From positions 30,756 to 94,755 of the forward strand of contig JANLRD010000008.1 of assembly GCA_031368215.1 (NCBI GenBank): a DNA stretch of 64,000 bases, given 5' to 3'. Shown here piece by piece: positions 51,647 through 60,197 of this stretch. A model generated the notes under the pieces. That model was given only the letters and a program-made list of their open reading frames with translations, did no database searches and had not been told where the DNA came from. Position 1 is the stretch's first letter. Each line of letters begins with the position of its first letter. The position numbers and the translations under genes were made by a program. Source of the DNA: JANLQX01 sp031368215. GTDB lineage: Bacteria; Actinomycetota; Acidimicrobiia; Acidimicrobiales; JANYDT01.

Positions 51647-54394
51647 ATGGGCCATCGCAAACCCACAGCCTCAGGTGGTCCACCGCTCCCGTCCGCCGCC
51701 ACGTGTGGTGATCTCGTCGAATTCGCCTCGCTCTCGACGATCGAGGCGTTGCGACGCCTCGACGTAACAGACGTTGGTCTGACAACGATCGAGGCCGAGG
51801 TTCGTCGTGGCCAGTTCGGTCCGAACGTTCTGGCCACACGTCATGTGACCGCGTGGGATGTTCTCTGGCGCCAGGTGCACAACCCCTTGTTGCTCTTGTT
51901 GCTGATTGCCGCCGGAGTCTCGGCCGGGACAGGGGGACTGACCGACGCCGCAATCATCGCGGTGATCGTCGCCCTCAGCGTCGGGCTCGGTTTCGTCAAC
52001 GAGTACCGATCAGAACTCGCGGTGGCCGCGTTGCACGGCAATATCCACCACCAGGCGTCTGTGTGGCGCGACGGAACCCTGCAGCGAATCGATGTCTCGG
52101 CTCTCGTCCCCGGTGACGTGGTGCAACTCCGCGTCGGTGATCTTGTCCCGGCCGATGTGCGCCTCCTTGAAGCGAATCAGCTCGAATGTGACGAGGCGGT
52201 GCTTACCGGGGAGTCCATGCCGGCGGTGAAGTCGGCTGCTCCTGCGACTACCGACTCCGCCGTGGATCTTCCATCATGCGCGTTCATGGGCACAGTCGTG
52301 CACCAGGGTTCCGGGCGAGCCGTTGTTGCGGCAACCGGCTCGGCCACCGCGTTCGGCAAGATTGTCGTCGGCTTGGGAGAGCAGCAGACCGAGACGGCGT
52401 TCCAGGTCGGCCTCCGTGAGTTCTCGCGGTTGTTGGTCCGCGTTGCTGCAGTCCTCACGATCGCCATCTTCGTGGTCAACGTCGCGTTGAAGCGCCCTTT
52501 GCTCGACGCACTGTTGTTCTCGCTTGCGATCGCGATCGGGATTACTCCGCAGCTCTTGCCGGCGATCGTGAGCGTGGGTCTCTCGAGTGGGTCACGGTCG
52601 CTCGCCCGCAAACGGGTCCTCGTGAAACGCCTCGTCACGATCGAGGACTTGGGCAACATCGAGGTGCTGTTTACCGACAAGACCGGCACGCTTACCGAAG
52701 GTGCGATCACCTTTGCGGCGGCATTGAACGCGGACGGCACGGCAGACGCTCAGGTGCTGCTCCTGGGTCTCGTTTGCAACGAGGCGGCGATGAGCGCGAC
52801 CGGCCCCACAGGTGGCAACGCGCTCGACGTTGCGCTCTGGAAAGCCAAGGAGTCCGGACCGCTTGCCGACGGCCCGAACGGCGTGGCCGGCTTCCAACGG
52901 CTCGGCCTGGCGCCGTTCGATCACGAACGACAACTCGCCTCCGTCGTCGTACGAACTCCGGAAGGCTCGCAGATACTGGTGACGAAGGGCGCGCCGGAAG
53001 TGATCCTCGCTCGCTGCACAAATACCCCACCATCGGCGGAGGTGACGCTCGCTCGATTGTTCGACGACGGCGCACGAGTAGTTGCGGTAGCAACCCGCGA
53101 TGCGACGGGGATCACGCTGCCCGGCCCGAAGGATGAACACGACCTTCAGTTCAGAGGATTCCTCTCCTTCGTCGATCGGCCAAAATCCGACGCCGGCGAA
53201 TCGATAGCGAAGCTGAACCGCATTGGAATAGCTGTCAAGATCATCACCGGCGACAACGGGGTCGTGGCGGCGAAGGTCTGCCGCGACCTCGGACTCGAAG
53301 TCGAATCAGTCCTTGCCGGGGTCGATCTCGAACGCCTCGACGACGACGAACTTGCGGCAGCGATCCCGCGCACCACAGTCTTTGCGCGGGTCAGTCCGGA
53401 CCAGAAGGCGCGTATTGTCAAGGTCGCTCGACGAACCGGTGTCGACGTTGCCTATCTCGGTGACGGCGTGAATGACGCTGTCGCGCTACATGCCGCCGAT
53501 GTCGGAATCTCCGTGGAGTCCGGTGCCGACATCGCTAAGGACGCCGCCGACATCGTGTTGCTCGACAAGGACCTGGGCGTACTCGCCGATGGGGTCATGG
53601 AAGGACGGCGGATCTTCGCCAATACGCTGAAGTACGTCCTCATGGCGACGTCGTCGAACTTCGGAAACATGTTCAGCGCTGCGGGCGCCTCCTTGTTCCT
53701 GAACTTTCTGCCGATGCTTCCGTCACAGATCCTTCTGAACGGACTCCTCTACGACGCAGGACAACTCGCGATTCCCGGCGACAACGTCGACGCTGAGATC
53801 CTCGCCCGACCCGCCGCGTGGGACATTGGTTTCGTTCGACGGTTCATGTCCATCTTCGGCCCAATTAGCTCGATCTTCGACTTCATGACGTTCTTCGTGA
53901 TGATCAAGGTGCTCAAGGCGAACCACAGCGAGTTCCAAAGCGGTTGGTTCGTGGAGTCGGTCGCCACGCAAGCACTCGTCGTGTTCCTGATCCGTACCCG
54001 GCGAGTCCCGTTCTTCCGAAGCCGACCGAGTAGATCGATGATCATCACTCCCGTCGTGTGCGGCATCGTCGGTGCGGCCCTGCCATTCACCCCCGCCGCG
54101 CACTTCCTCGGGTTCTCCGCACTGCCGACCAAATTCTTCCTGATCCTGATCGCCATGACGGTCACGTATCTGACGCTTGTGGAATTCGCCAAGATCCGCT
54201 TCTATGCCAACGATGCACGGCGGCCCAAACGGCAACCTGTCAGTCCGCACGAGCATCGAGATCATCGTGTTGCGCGACGACTCGGACGCTTCACCCACTA
54301 CGGACCACCGAAGCAGTACGGACCACCGAAGCCTGTTGTACGGAGCCGCCCTCAGACTGAAGACCAGTCCTCCAGTTCGCGGCTGAACGAATAG
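51647..54394 (+). CDS. mgtA: Magnesium-type P-type ATPase
   Basis: A 915-residue P3B-like ATPase: N-terminal cytoplasmic part, paired membrane helices (LLLLLLIAAGVSAGTGG), DEAVLTGESMPAVKS actuator motif, phosphorylation motif DKTGTLTEGA, IGDNGV-type ITGDNGVVAAKVC, YLGDGVNDAVALHAADVGISV hinge, and a last set of six helices (QILLNGLLYDAGQLAIPGDNVD is typical of MgtA/MgtB). It probably imports Mg2+. The C-terminus ends with two HYGPPK-type repeats. ATG 51647 has GAAGGA upstream. The gene is flanked by a 35-base direct repeat (51388 and 54421). Confidence 0.9.
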   Translation: MGHRKPTASGGPPLPSAATCGDLVEFASLSTIEALRRLDVTDVGLTTIEAEVRRGQFGPNVLATRHVTAWDVLWRQVHNPLLLLLLIAAGVSAGTGGLTDAAIIAVIVALSVGLGFVNEYRSELAVAALHGNIHHQASVWRDGTLQRIDVSALVPGDVVQLRVGDLVPADVRLLEANQLECDEAVLTGESMPAVKSAAPATTDSAVDLPSCAFMGTVVHQGSGRAVVAATGSATAFGKIVVGLGEQQTETAFQVGLREFSRLLVRVAAVLTIAIFVVNVALKRPLLDALLFSLAIAIGITPQLLPAIVSVGLSSGSRSLARKRVLVKRLVTIEDLGNIEVLFTDKTGTLTEGAITFAAALNADGTADAQVLLLGLVCNEAAMSATGPTGGNALDVALWKAKESGPLADGPNGVAGFQRLGLAPFDHERQLASVVVRTPEGSQILVTKGAPEVILARCTNTPPSAEVTLARLFDDGARVVAVATRDATGITLPGPKDEHDLQFRGFLSFVDRPKSDAGESIAKLNRIGIAVKIITGDNGVVAAKVCRDLGLEVESVLAGVDLERLDDDELAAAIPRTTVFARVSPDQKARIVKVARRTGVDVAYLGDGVNDAVALHAADVGISVESGADIAKDAADIVLLDKDLGVLADGVMEGRRIFANTLKYVLMATSSNFGNMFSAAGASLFLNFLPMLPSQILLNGLLYDAGQLAIPGDNVDAEILARPAAWDIGFVRRFMSIFGPISSIFDFMTFFVMIKVLKANHSEFQSGWFVESVATQALVVFLIRTRRVPFFRSRPSRSMIITPVVCGIVGAALPFTPAAHFLGFSALPTKFFLILIAMTVTYLTLVEFAKIRFYANDARRPKRQPVSPHEHRDHRVARRLGRFTHYGPPKQYGPPKPVVRSRPQTEDQSSSSRLNE

Positions 54395-54409
54395 GGATTC
54401 AGGCGGCTT

Positions 54410-54832
54410 TCAGGCGTTGACCGAGAGCTGGCCGCGTGAGGAATTCTGTCGGGGGCGGGCCTGGTACCCGAGCGTGTACGAAGCGAGCATGACGACGACG
54501 CCCTCGACGAACAGCGAGGCGAGGCCCATCGGCTCGAGCCAGTTGCCGATGTCGTCGTGCGACAGTGGGAGGCCGGTGGTCCGGGTCAGGCTGTATCCGA
54601 CCAGCGCGCCCAAGCTTGAAAGGCCGGCGATACGCCACCCCAGCTGGGAGTTGCGGTGTACGAGCAACGAGCCGGCCACGACGCATCCGATGATCAGGAG
54701 GAGGTAGCCGACGCCCAGGTACGGGACCTCGCGCAGCTTGGTTTGCAGTTCGAGCAGGTGGATCAGCGCGATGCCGCTCAAAGCGACGACGGCGGCGGCG
54801 CGGGGGACTTCGAGTGAATGTTCGGAATTCAT
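54410..54832 (-). CDS. Small integral membrane protein, unknown function
   Basis: A 140-residue protein with about four hydrophobic segments (AAAVVALSGIALIHLLEL, YLGVGYLLLIIGCVVAGSLLV, RIAGLSSLGALVGYSL, LASLFVEGVVVMLASYTLG). Resembles small uncharacterised actinobacterial membrane proteins; no function can be assigned. ATG 54832 has AGGATCG upstream. Convergent with mgtA. Its 3' end is duplicated at 51374-51440. Confidence 0.7.
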   Translation of the reverse strand: MNSEHSLEVPRAAAVVALSGIALIHLLELQTKLREVPYLGVGYLLLIIGCVVAGSLLVHRNSQLGWRIAGLSSLGALVGYSLTRTTGLPLSHDDIGNWLEPMGLASLFVEGVVVMLASYTLGYQARPRQNSSRGQLSVNA

Positions 54833-54998
54833 GATGCGATCCTGCGGGATGCCGGGTTTGAGCATGGTTTGGTCCGGGTTAAGCGAAGGGAAGCTTCAAC
54901 CCAGTTTCTTGCCACCTTTCGGATGTCGACTTTTCATCACCGTCGAGTTCGATCACGTCGGGAAGGTCGGGCGTCAACGACCTCCCCCGTCATCACCG

Positions 54999-56942
54999 CT
55001 AGAGCGCTCGGGCGACAGCCGCTGCACCATGGACGGCAGCCTGGATGGTGTCGGTGCCGTTCACGTTGCCGGCGAGGTGCACATTGAGGCCGGCCGCGCG
55101 TAGGTAGTCCGTGATCTCGGCGTTGGGCTCGTGATACGTGGCGATCACGACGGTGTCGGCCGGGAAGGTGCGGACCAGCTCGTTGCCGATCCCTCTGGCG
55201 ATGACTTCGGTTGCGGTGATCTCGCGAAGAGCCATCGACGGCACGAAGTGGACGCCGGCCGCGAGGAGGCGTTCGCGGCTTGCTTCGACGGTGGCGGGTG
55301 GGTACGGGATGGTTGCCCCAAGCTGTTCCAGTCGGCTGATGATCGTGACATGGGCTCCGCCGGCGAGAAGCTTGTCGGTCGCCGAGATCGCTTCGAATGT
55401 GGCGGTGTCGTCGTAAACAACGGCGGTGCGTCCGATGGTTGCGCTTCCGCCGAAGCCCAGCACGTCCCAGACGGTGTACACGTGCGGCAGGGAACCGCCG
55501 GGGACGGGCACTGACGGGCTCGACAGTTGGAAGCCGTTGCGCCGAGGGGTTGAGCCGGTGGCCACGATCACCTCGTCGGGTCGCTCCGCGATGACGAGGT
55601 CGGGGTCGACGGGGGTGCGCAGGTGGACGTGGACGCCGAGTCGCTTGATCTCGTCGGCGAGGAAACCGGTGAGTGCCGCCAGGTCGGCCCGGTGCGGGGC
55701 GGATGCAGCCATGCGCACCTGGCCGCCGAGGTGAGCCGTCATCTCATAGAGGTGGACGTCATGGCCGCGCAACGCTGCGGTGCGGGCGGCTTCGAGACCG
55801 GCGGGACCTCCGCCAATGATGAGGACCTTCTTGCGAACAGCTGCCGGCGCCGGGGCCTCGAATGCGACGGTGCTCTCTTTGCCGGCGGCGATGTTGACGA
55901 CGCACTGGAGCCGACCTGTGGTCATGAGCTGCGCGACGCAGCCCATGCTGGTGCCGATGCACGGGCGGATCTCGGCCTCGCGTCCCTCACGGGCCTTCCT
56001 GACCAGGTGGGGGTCGGCGACCATGGCCCGCACCAAAGACACCATGTCGGCGGCGCCTGATTCGACGATGTGGCTGGCGTGGTCGAGCGTCATGATGCGG
56101 CCGGTGACGATGGTAGGCACGCGTACTGATCGCGTGACCTGTTCGCTGCTCTCGAGCTCGTAGCCGAGCGGGTCGTCGAGGGTGGAGAGGAACTTGTGGA
56201 ACCGCCAGTAGGAGCCCATGGAGATGTCGAGGAAGTCGACGAGTGGTTCGATGTGCCGGGCGATGGCGGAAGCCTCGGCGGGGTCGATCCCTCCTTGGAT
56301 GAAGTCGGTGCCCGACAGACGCACGCCGACGGGGAAGCCTGCGCCGACCTCAGCCCGTATCGCGTGGAGGATCTCCACGACGAAACGGGTCCGGTTCTCC
56401 AGTGACCCTCCGTACTCGTCGTCTCGCAGGTTCGTGGCCGGCGAAAGGAACTGACCGATGAGGTAGCCGTGCGCGCCGTGCAGTTCGACCCCGTCCATGC
56501 CGCCCTCGCGGCAACGTGCGGCAGCTGCGGCGAAAGCCGCGACGGTGTCGTCGATCATCGTCTTGGTCATCGGCCGGGGCACGATGTTCACGGACGGCGC
56601 CGGCACGGCAGAAGCCGAGATCGGCTGGCCGGCGCGACCGTAGGCAGCGCCGCCGTGCCACAGCTGCTGGAACACCTTGGTTTCATACGTATGCATACGT
56701 GTTGACAGCTCCTCGTAGAACGGGAGGACTCGATCGGTGAACACCGGGATCGACGTGGCTGAGCTCGGCTGCACGCCGGCAATCTCGATGATGGTGAGCC
56801 CGATACCGCCCTTCGCCCGCTCCTCGTGATACCTGATGAGGTCCTCGCCGGTGGTGCCGGTGGAGTGCGCGGTGCGGGCAATGCGATTCGGCACCTTGCA
56901 GTTACCGATCTGCAGAGGCTGGAAGAGGTTGTCGTAGTTCAT
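54999..56942 (-). CDS. NADH:flavin oxidoreductase (2,4-dienoyl-CoA reductase/TMADH-like), noncanonical Fe-S motif
   Basis: A 647-residue two-domain enzyme. The N-terminal OYE-like barrel has HGGAAYGRAGQP, GVELHGAHGYLIGQFLSPATNLRDDEYGGSLENRTRF and DFLDISMGSYWR. The Fe-S segment reads RPCIGTSMGCVAQL then LQCVVN: three Cys, with Thr where the second Cys of the usual C-x2-C-x3-C motif lies. The C-terminal half has KKVLIIGGGPAGLEAARTAALRGHDVHLYEM (FAD) and a second nucleotide fold. Probably reduces unsaturated acyl-CoA or ring substrates. It ends a four-gene minus-strand operon led by the nitroreductase at 59349. Confidence 0.88.
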   Translation of the reverse strand: MNYDNLFQPLQIGNCKVPNRIARTAHSTGTTGEDLIRYHEERAKGGIGLTIIEIAGVQPSSATSIPVFTDRVLPFYEELSTRMHTYETKVFQQLWHGGAAYGRAGQPISASAVPAPSVNIVPRPMTKTMIDDTVAAFAAAAARCREGGMDGVELHGAHGYLIGQFLSPATNLRDDEYGGSLENRTRFVVEILHAIRAEVGAGFPVGVRLSGTDFIQGGIDPAEASAIARHIEPLVDFLDISMGSYWRFHKFLSTLDDPLGYELESSEQVTRSVRVPTIVTGRIMTLDHASHIVESGAADMVSLVRAMVADPHLVRKAREGREAEIRPCIGTSMGCVAQLMTTGRLQCVVNIAAGKESTVAFEAPAPAAVRKKVLIIGGGPAGLEAARTAALRGHDVHLYEMTAHLGGQVRMAASAPHRADLAALTGFLADEIKRLGVHVHLRTPVDPDLVIAERPDEVIVATGSTPRRNGFQLSSPSVPVPGGSLPHVYTVWDVLGFGGSATIGRTAVVYDDTATFEAISATDKLLAGGAHVTIISRLEQLGATIPYPPATVEASRERLLAAGVHFVPSMALREITATEVIARGIGNELVRTFPADTVVIATYHEPNAEITDYLRAAGLNVHLAGNVNGTDTIQAAVHGAAAVARAL

Positions 56943-56949
56943 GATGCGT

Positions 56950-58161
56950 TCAGTCCCAGCGAACGGGGAGCGTCTCGAAACCGTTGAGCACGCTGGCTTT
57001 CACCTTGGTGGGGGTCCCATCAGGTCGGATGTTGGGCATGCGGTCGAGCACTGCTTCGAGCGCCACGGCGGCTTCGATGCGCGACAGCGGCGCTCCGAGG
57101 CAGTAGTGGATACCGATGCCGAACGCGGCGTGGCGCTTGAGGTCCTTGAGGTCGCGGGTGACATCGAAGTGATCCGGGTCGTCCCATGCGCCGGGGTCCC
57201 GGTTGGCCGAACCGAACGGCATGTACACCTTCGAATCCTGGGGGATCTCGACGTCGTGGAGGGTCACCGGGCAGTTGTTCGTCCGGAACAGTCCGTGAAC
57301 GGGGGCATCGATACGAAGGCTCTCCTCGATGGCATTCGGGATGAGGCTGCGGTCTGCATGAAGAATCGCCAGCTGGTCGGGATGGTGCATGAGCCGATTG
57401 ACGATGTTGCCGATCAGCAGTGTCGTCGTGGCCGAACCTGCCACCAGTAGGAACTGACAGAAGCCGATGACCTGTTGCTGGGTGAGCTTCTACCCATCGC
57501 GTTCCACCGTGAGCAGGCGCGTCAGGAGATCTTCGGGCACCTGCTCGCCTGCTGCGATGGCGTCGGCCCGGCGTTGGATGTGAGGTCCGAAGTAGGCGTA
57601 ATAGCTGCGGTACGCGTTCTTGACCTCGTCGTTGGCGTTGCGGCCTCCCTCGAGCGCCACGGCCTCGGCCATAGGGAGTACCCAGGACCGGAACATCGAG
57701 ATGTCTTCCTTCGGCATGCCCAGCATCCAACACATCACGACCAACGGCAGAGGCATGGCCAGGTCGTACACGATGTCGCCCGAACCACGCCCGACGCACG
57801 CATCGAGCAGTTCGTCGACGAGCAGTCGGATGTCGGGTTCCATCGCTTCGAGCACGGAAGGCTTGAAGGCGCGCGAGATGGCGAGGCGCTCGGTGGTGTG
57901 CACCGGCGGGTCGCTCGACACCAGCACACCCGAACCGATGACGCCGAACGCCAGGCCCGGCCCGAACTTGGATGACCAGGTCTCGTCATCGCGCAGCGCG
58001 GCCGTCACGTCGGCCTCCCGTGACAGGGTCCAGTGCTCGGCCGGGATCATCGTGTGGTTCACCGGGCACGTGCCGCGGAGCTCGGCGAAGGTGGCAGCAG
58101 GGTCGTCCTGAAAATCCTCGGAAAGCAGGTTGAACACGACGGCGTGGGGATCGAAGATCAT
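56950..58161 (-). pseudogene. Cytochrome P450 interrupted by one in-frame TAG
   Basis: The frame reads P450 from MIFDPHAVVFNLLSEDF to its heme region, but a TAG at 57490-57492 splits it. Before it: WTLSREADVTAALRD, LVSSDPPVHTTERLAISRAFKP, LLTRLLTVERDG. After it, same frame: KLTQQQVIGFCQFLLVAGSATTTLL (I helix, with Ala where acidic residue is usual), EESLR (ExxR), and FGIGIHYCLGAPLSR (heme Cys). Length is about 403 codons, as expected. In homologues the interrupted place often has Glu, so a GAG-to-TAG change is likely. It starts at ATG 58161 overlapping the TetR stop. Confidence 0.8.
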
Positions 58162-58745
58162 GAGAGCACTTCCTCGGGGAACAGCACAGCAGCCAGTGCC
58201 TCGGCTTGGCGGGTCATGGCGGGCTTGGAGGCGGTCAGTGCGGGCAGCGACTCGATCTGGCACAGGCCCAACAACACGGTGAAGAACATCTTCACGGTTG
58301 CGTCGCGATCACGACCTGACTTCGGACGCCACACGTTGGCCTGCGCAAGGTGCCAGTCCGCGAGGAGCGCAGCCAACTCGGGTTGGCGCTGGCTGGCCAG
58401 ATGCAATTCGGCCAGCAGACGGCGGGTGGCGGCGAACTCGTCGGCCATGAAGGCGCGCACGGTCTGCGTGGCGGTCGGCCGCAAGCCGCGCTCGGTCGGG
58501 CCCAGCCGTGACAACGCATCGCGACCCGCAGCCACCATCAGCTCGACCTTGCCACCGAAGTGGTTGTAGATCGCCGGAGCCGACACGTCAGCCCTTCGGG
58601 CGATGTCACCCAGGGTTGCCCCGTCGAATCCGTTCGCCACGCAGGAGGCCGCTGCGGCAGCCAGCAGCCGTTCGCGGGTGGCGACGCCGGCGTCGTCCAC
58701 CTTGGACGGACGGCCGAGTTGGACCTCGTCAGTTGCCGAGGCCAC
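58158..58745 (-). CDS. TetR-family regulator
   Basis: A 195-residue TetR-type repressor. The N-terminal HTH reads TRERLLAAAAASCVANGFDGATLGDIARRADVSAPAIYNHFGGKVELMVAAG; the rest is a helical ligand domain. GTG 58745 overlaps the end of the nitroreductase gene, and its stop overlaps the P450 start, so it lies inside the operon that it may control. The 34-base palindrome at 59351 is its probable operator. Confidence 0.88.
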   Translation of the reverse strand: MASATDEVQLGRPSKVDDAGVATRERLLAAAAASCVANGFDGATLGDIARRADVSAPAIYNHFGGKVELMVAAGRDALSRLGPTERGLRPTATQTVRAFMADEFAATRRLLAELHLASQRQPELAALLADWHLAQANVWRPKSGRDRDATVKMFFTVLLGLCQIESLPALTASKPAMTRQAEALAAVLFPEEVLS

Positions 58746-59349
58746 GCTTGTCGCCTTCCCAGCGGTTCCGGTGGACGAAGTCCTCCACCGGACGACGGTT
58801 CACCGGGCCGAACGAGGCATCCGGCCAGCCGATCGGGATCATCGCCGCGATCTTGACGTGGTCGGGGATGCCGAGGACCGCGCGTATCGTCGGGTCGGCA
58901 GCCATGTGCATGGTGGTGAAGACGCTGCCGAGGCCGAGTGCTCGGGCGGCCAACAGGATGTTCTGCGCCGCCGGGTAGAGCGCCGACCACGTGAACTGTT
59001 CTCGGGGTGCACCGAACGGATAGATGACCGGGCCGGTGACGAAGATGATCACCGGCGCCTGATCGAGTGTGTCGATCATCTTGGCGGTGCCATCGAGCAT
59101 CAGTCGTGTGGTGCGATCGGTACGTGGCATCGCGGCCACCCGGTCGGCCATCGCCGACAGTATCGCCGCGGCGATCTTTGCCTTCGGTTCCGGGTCGTCG
59201 ACGACGACGAAGTCCCAGCCCTGGCTGTTTCCCGGGCTGGGTGCGCGAGTGGCGGCCCACAACAACTTGTCGATCAGCTCGGCGGGGACCAGATCCGGTT
59301 TGAGCAGCCGTATCGCCCGGCATGTCTCCATCGCTTCGAACACGTCCAT
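58729..59349 (-). CDS. Nitroreductase family protein
   Basis: A 206-residue nitroreductase: MDVFEAMETCRAIRLLKPDLVPAELIDKLLWAATRAPSPGNSQGWDFVVV (FMN contacts), QNILLAARALGLGSVFTT, and IPIGWPDASFGPVNRRPVEDFV. First gene of the minus-strand operon with TetR, P450 and OYE-like genes. Its ATG directly abuts the palindrome, so transcripts from a start inside the palindrome would be nearly leaderless. Confidence 0.88.
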   Translation of the reverse strand: MDVFEAMETCRAIRLLKPDLVPAELIDKLLWAATRAPSPGNSQGWDFVVVDDPEPKAKIAAAILSAMADRVAAMPRTDRTTRLMLDGTAKMIDTLDQAPVIIFVTGPVIYPFGAPREQFTWSALYPAAQNILLAARALGLGSVFTTMHMAADPTIRAVLGIPDHVKIAAMIPIGWPDASFGPVNRRPVEDFVHRNRWEGDKRGLGN

Positions 59350-59350
59350 G

Positions 59351-59384
59351 TTGCGACGTTAATGACGCTTCATTAATGTCGCAA
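59351..59384. promoter_or_regulatory. 34-base operator palindrome, probable TetR site
   Basis: Left arm TTGCGACGTTAATG (59351-59364), spacer ACGCTT, right arm CATTAATGTCGCAA (59371-59384); 13 of 14 pairs match. It fills almost the whole 38-base gap between the divergent nitroreductase and SDR genes. The size fits a TetR dimer-of-dimers or two overlapping sites. Confidence 0.75.
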
Positions 59385-59387
59385 GCC

Positions 59388-60167
59388 ATGACCGATCTGC
59401 CCAGCAACCACCAGCTCATCGATCTGACCGGCAAGCGTGCGCTCGTCACCGGGGCGGCGAAAGGCATCGGGGCGGCGATCGCGAGCCGTCTGGCTGAGGC
59501 GGGAGCGCACGTGACCATCGCCGACCTCGATCCGGCCGGTCGGGATACGGCCGCTGCTCTTGTTGCCCGGGGCCCGTCGGCTGACTTCGTGTCGTGCGAC
59601 ATCACGGACGCGTTGCAGCTGTCCGATGCGGTGGCGCTCGCTGCCGGCGACGACGCACTCGACATTCTCGTCAACAACGCCGGCATCTTTCCGACCACGG
59701 GACCGATCGGCGACGTCACCGACGAGTTCGTGGCGCGCATGCTCGAGATCAATGTGCGGGCCCAGTACTCCGCTGCCCGCGACGCCAGCCGGCTCATGAG
59801 GCGCGGTGGCAGCATCGTGAACCTCGCCTCGATCGCCGCCATCCGCGGTGGCGCCAACATCAGCGCTTACACCGTCTCCAAAGCCGCCGTGGTCGGTATG
59901 ACCCGGGCCTTCGCGAACGAGCTCGGACCCCGCGGCATTCGGGTGAATGCGATCGCCCCGGGCATCATCGACACGCCCGGGGTGCAGGCGCAGCTGGAGC
60001 CACTCAAGGCCGGCGGCCTCGACATCGACAGGGCCATCGCGTCGAACCCACTTCGCATCGCCGGTCAGCCCGACCACATCGCCCGTGCCGCCCTGTTCTT
60101 GTGCTCGGACCTCGCCGCGTTCGTCACCGGTCTGGTGCTGGTGGTCGACGGCGGCGCTACCGCTTGA
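59388..60167 (+). CDS. SDR family oxidoreductase
   Basis: A 259-residue short-chain dehydrogenase: TGAAKGIGAAIA, DIT acidic segment, NNAGIFPTTGP, catalytic NLASIAAIRGG Ser and AYTVSKAAV Tyr/Lys, and APGIIDTPG. Divergent from the nitroreductase across the palindrome; an alternative ATG at 59376 lies within the palindrome. Followed by an acyl-CoA synthetase on the same strand. Confidence 0.88.
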   Translation: MTDLPSNHQLIDLTGKRALVTGAAKGIGAAIASRLAEAGAHVTIADLDPAGRDTAAALVARGPSADFVSCDITDALQLSDAVALAAGDDALDILVNNAGIFPTTGPIGDVTDEFVARMLEINVRAQYSAARDASRLMRRGGSIVNLASIAAIRGGANISAYTVSKAAVVGMTRAFANELGPRGIRVNAIAPGIIDTPGVQAQLEPLKAGGLDIDRAIASNPLRIAGQPDHIARAALFLCSDLAAFVTGLVLVVDGGATA

Positions 60168-60197
60168 TCATCAGGGCACATGGCGTAGTTTCTGGCC

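Noticed and set aside
57490..57492. Amber codon read as an amino acid
   Set aside because: No tRNA or other recoding signal is seen and other genes end normally; a point mutation or sequencing error is simpler.
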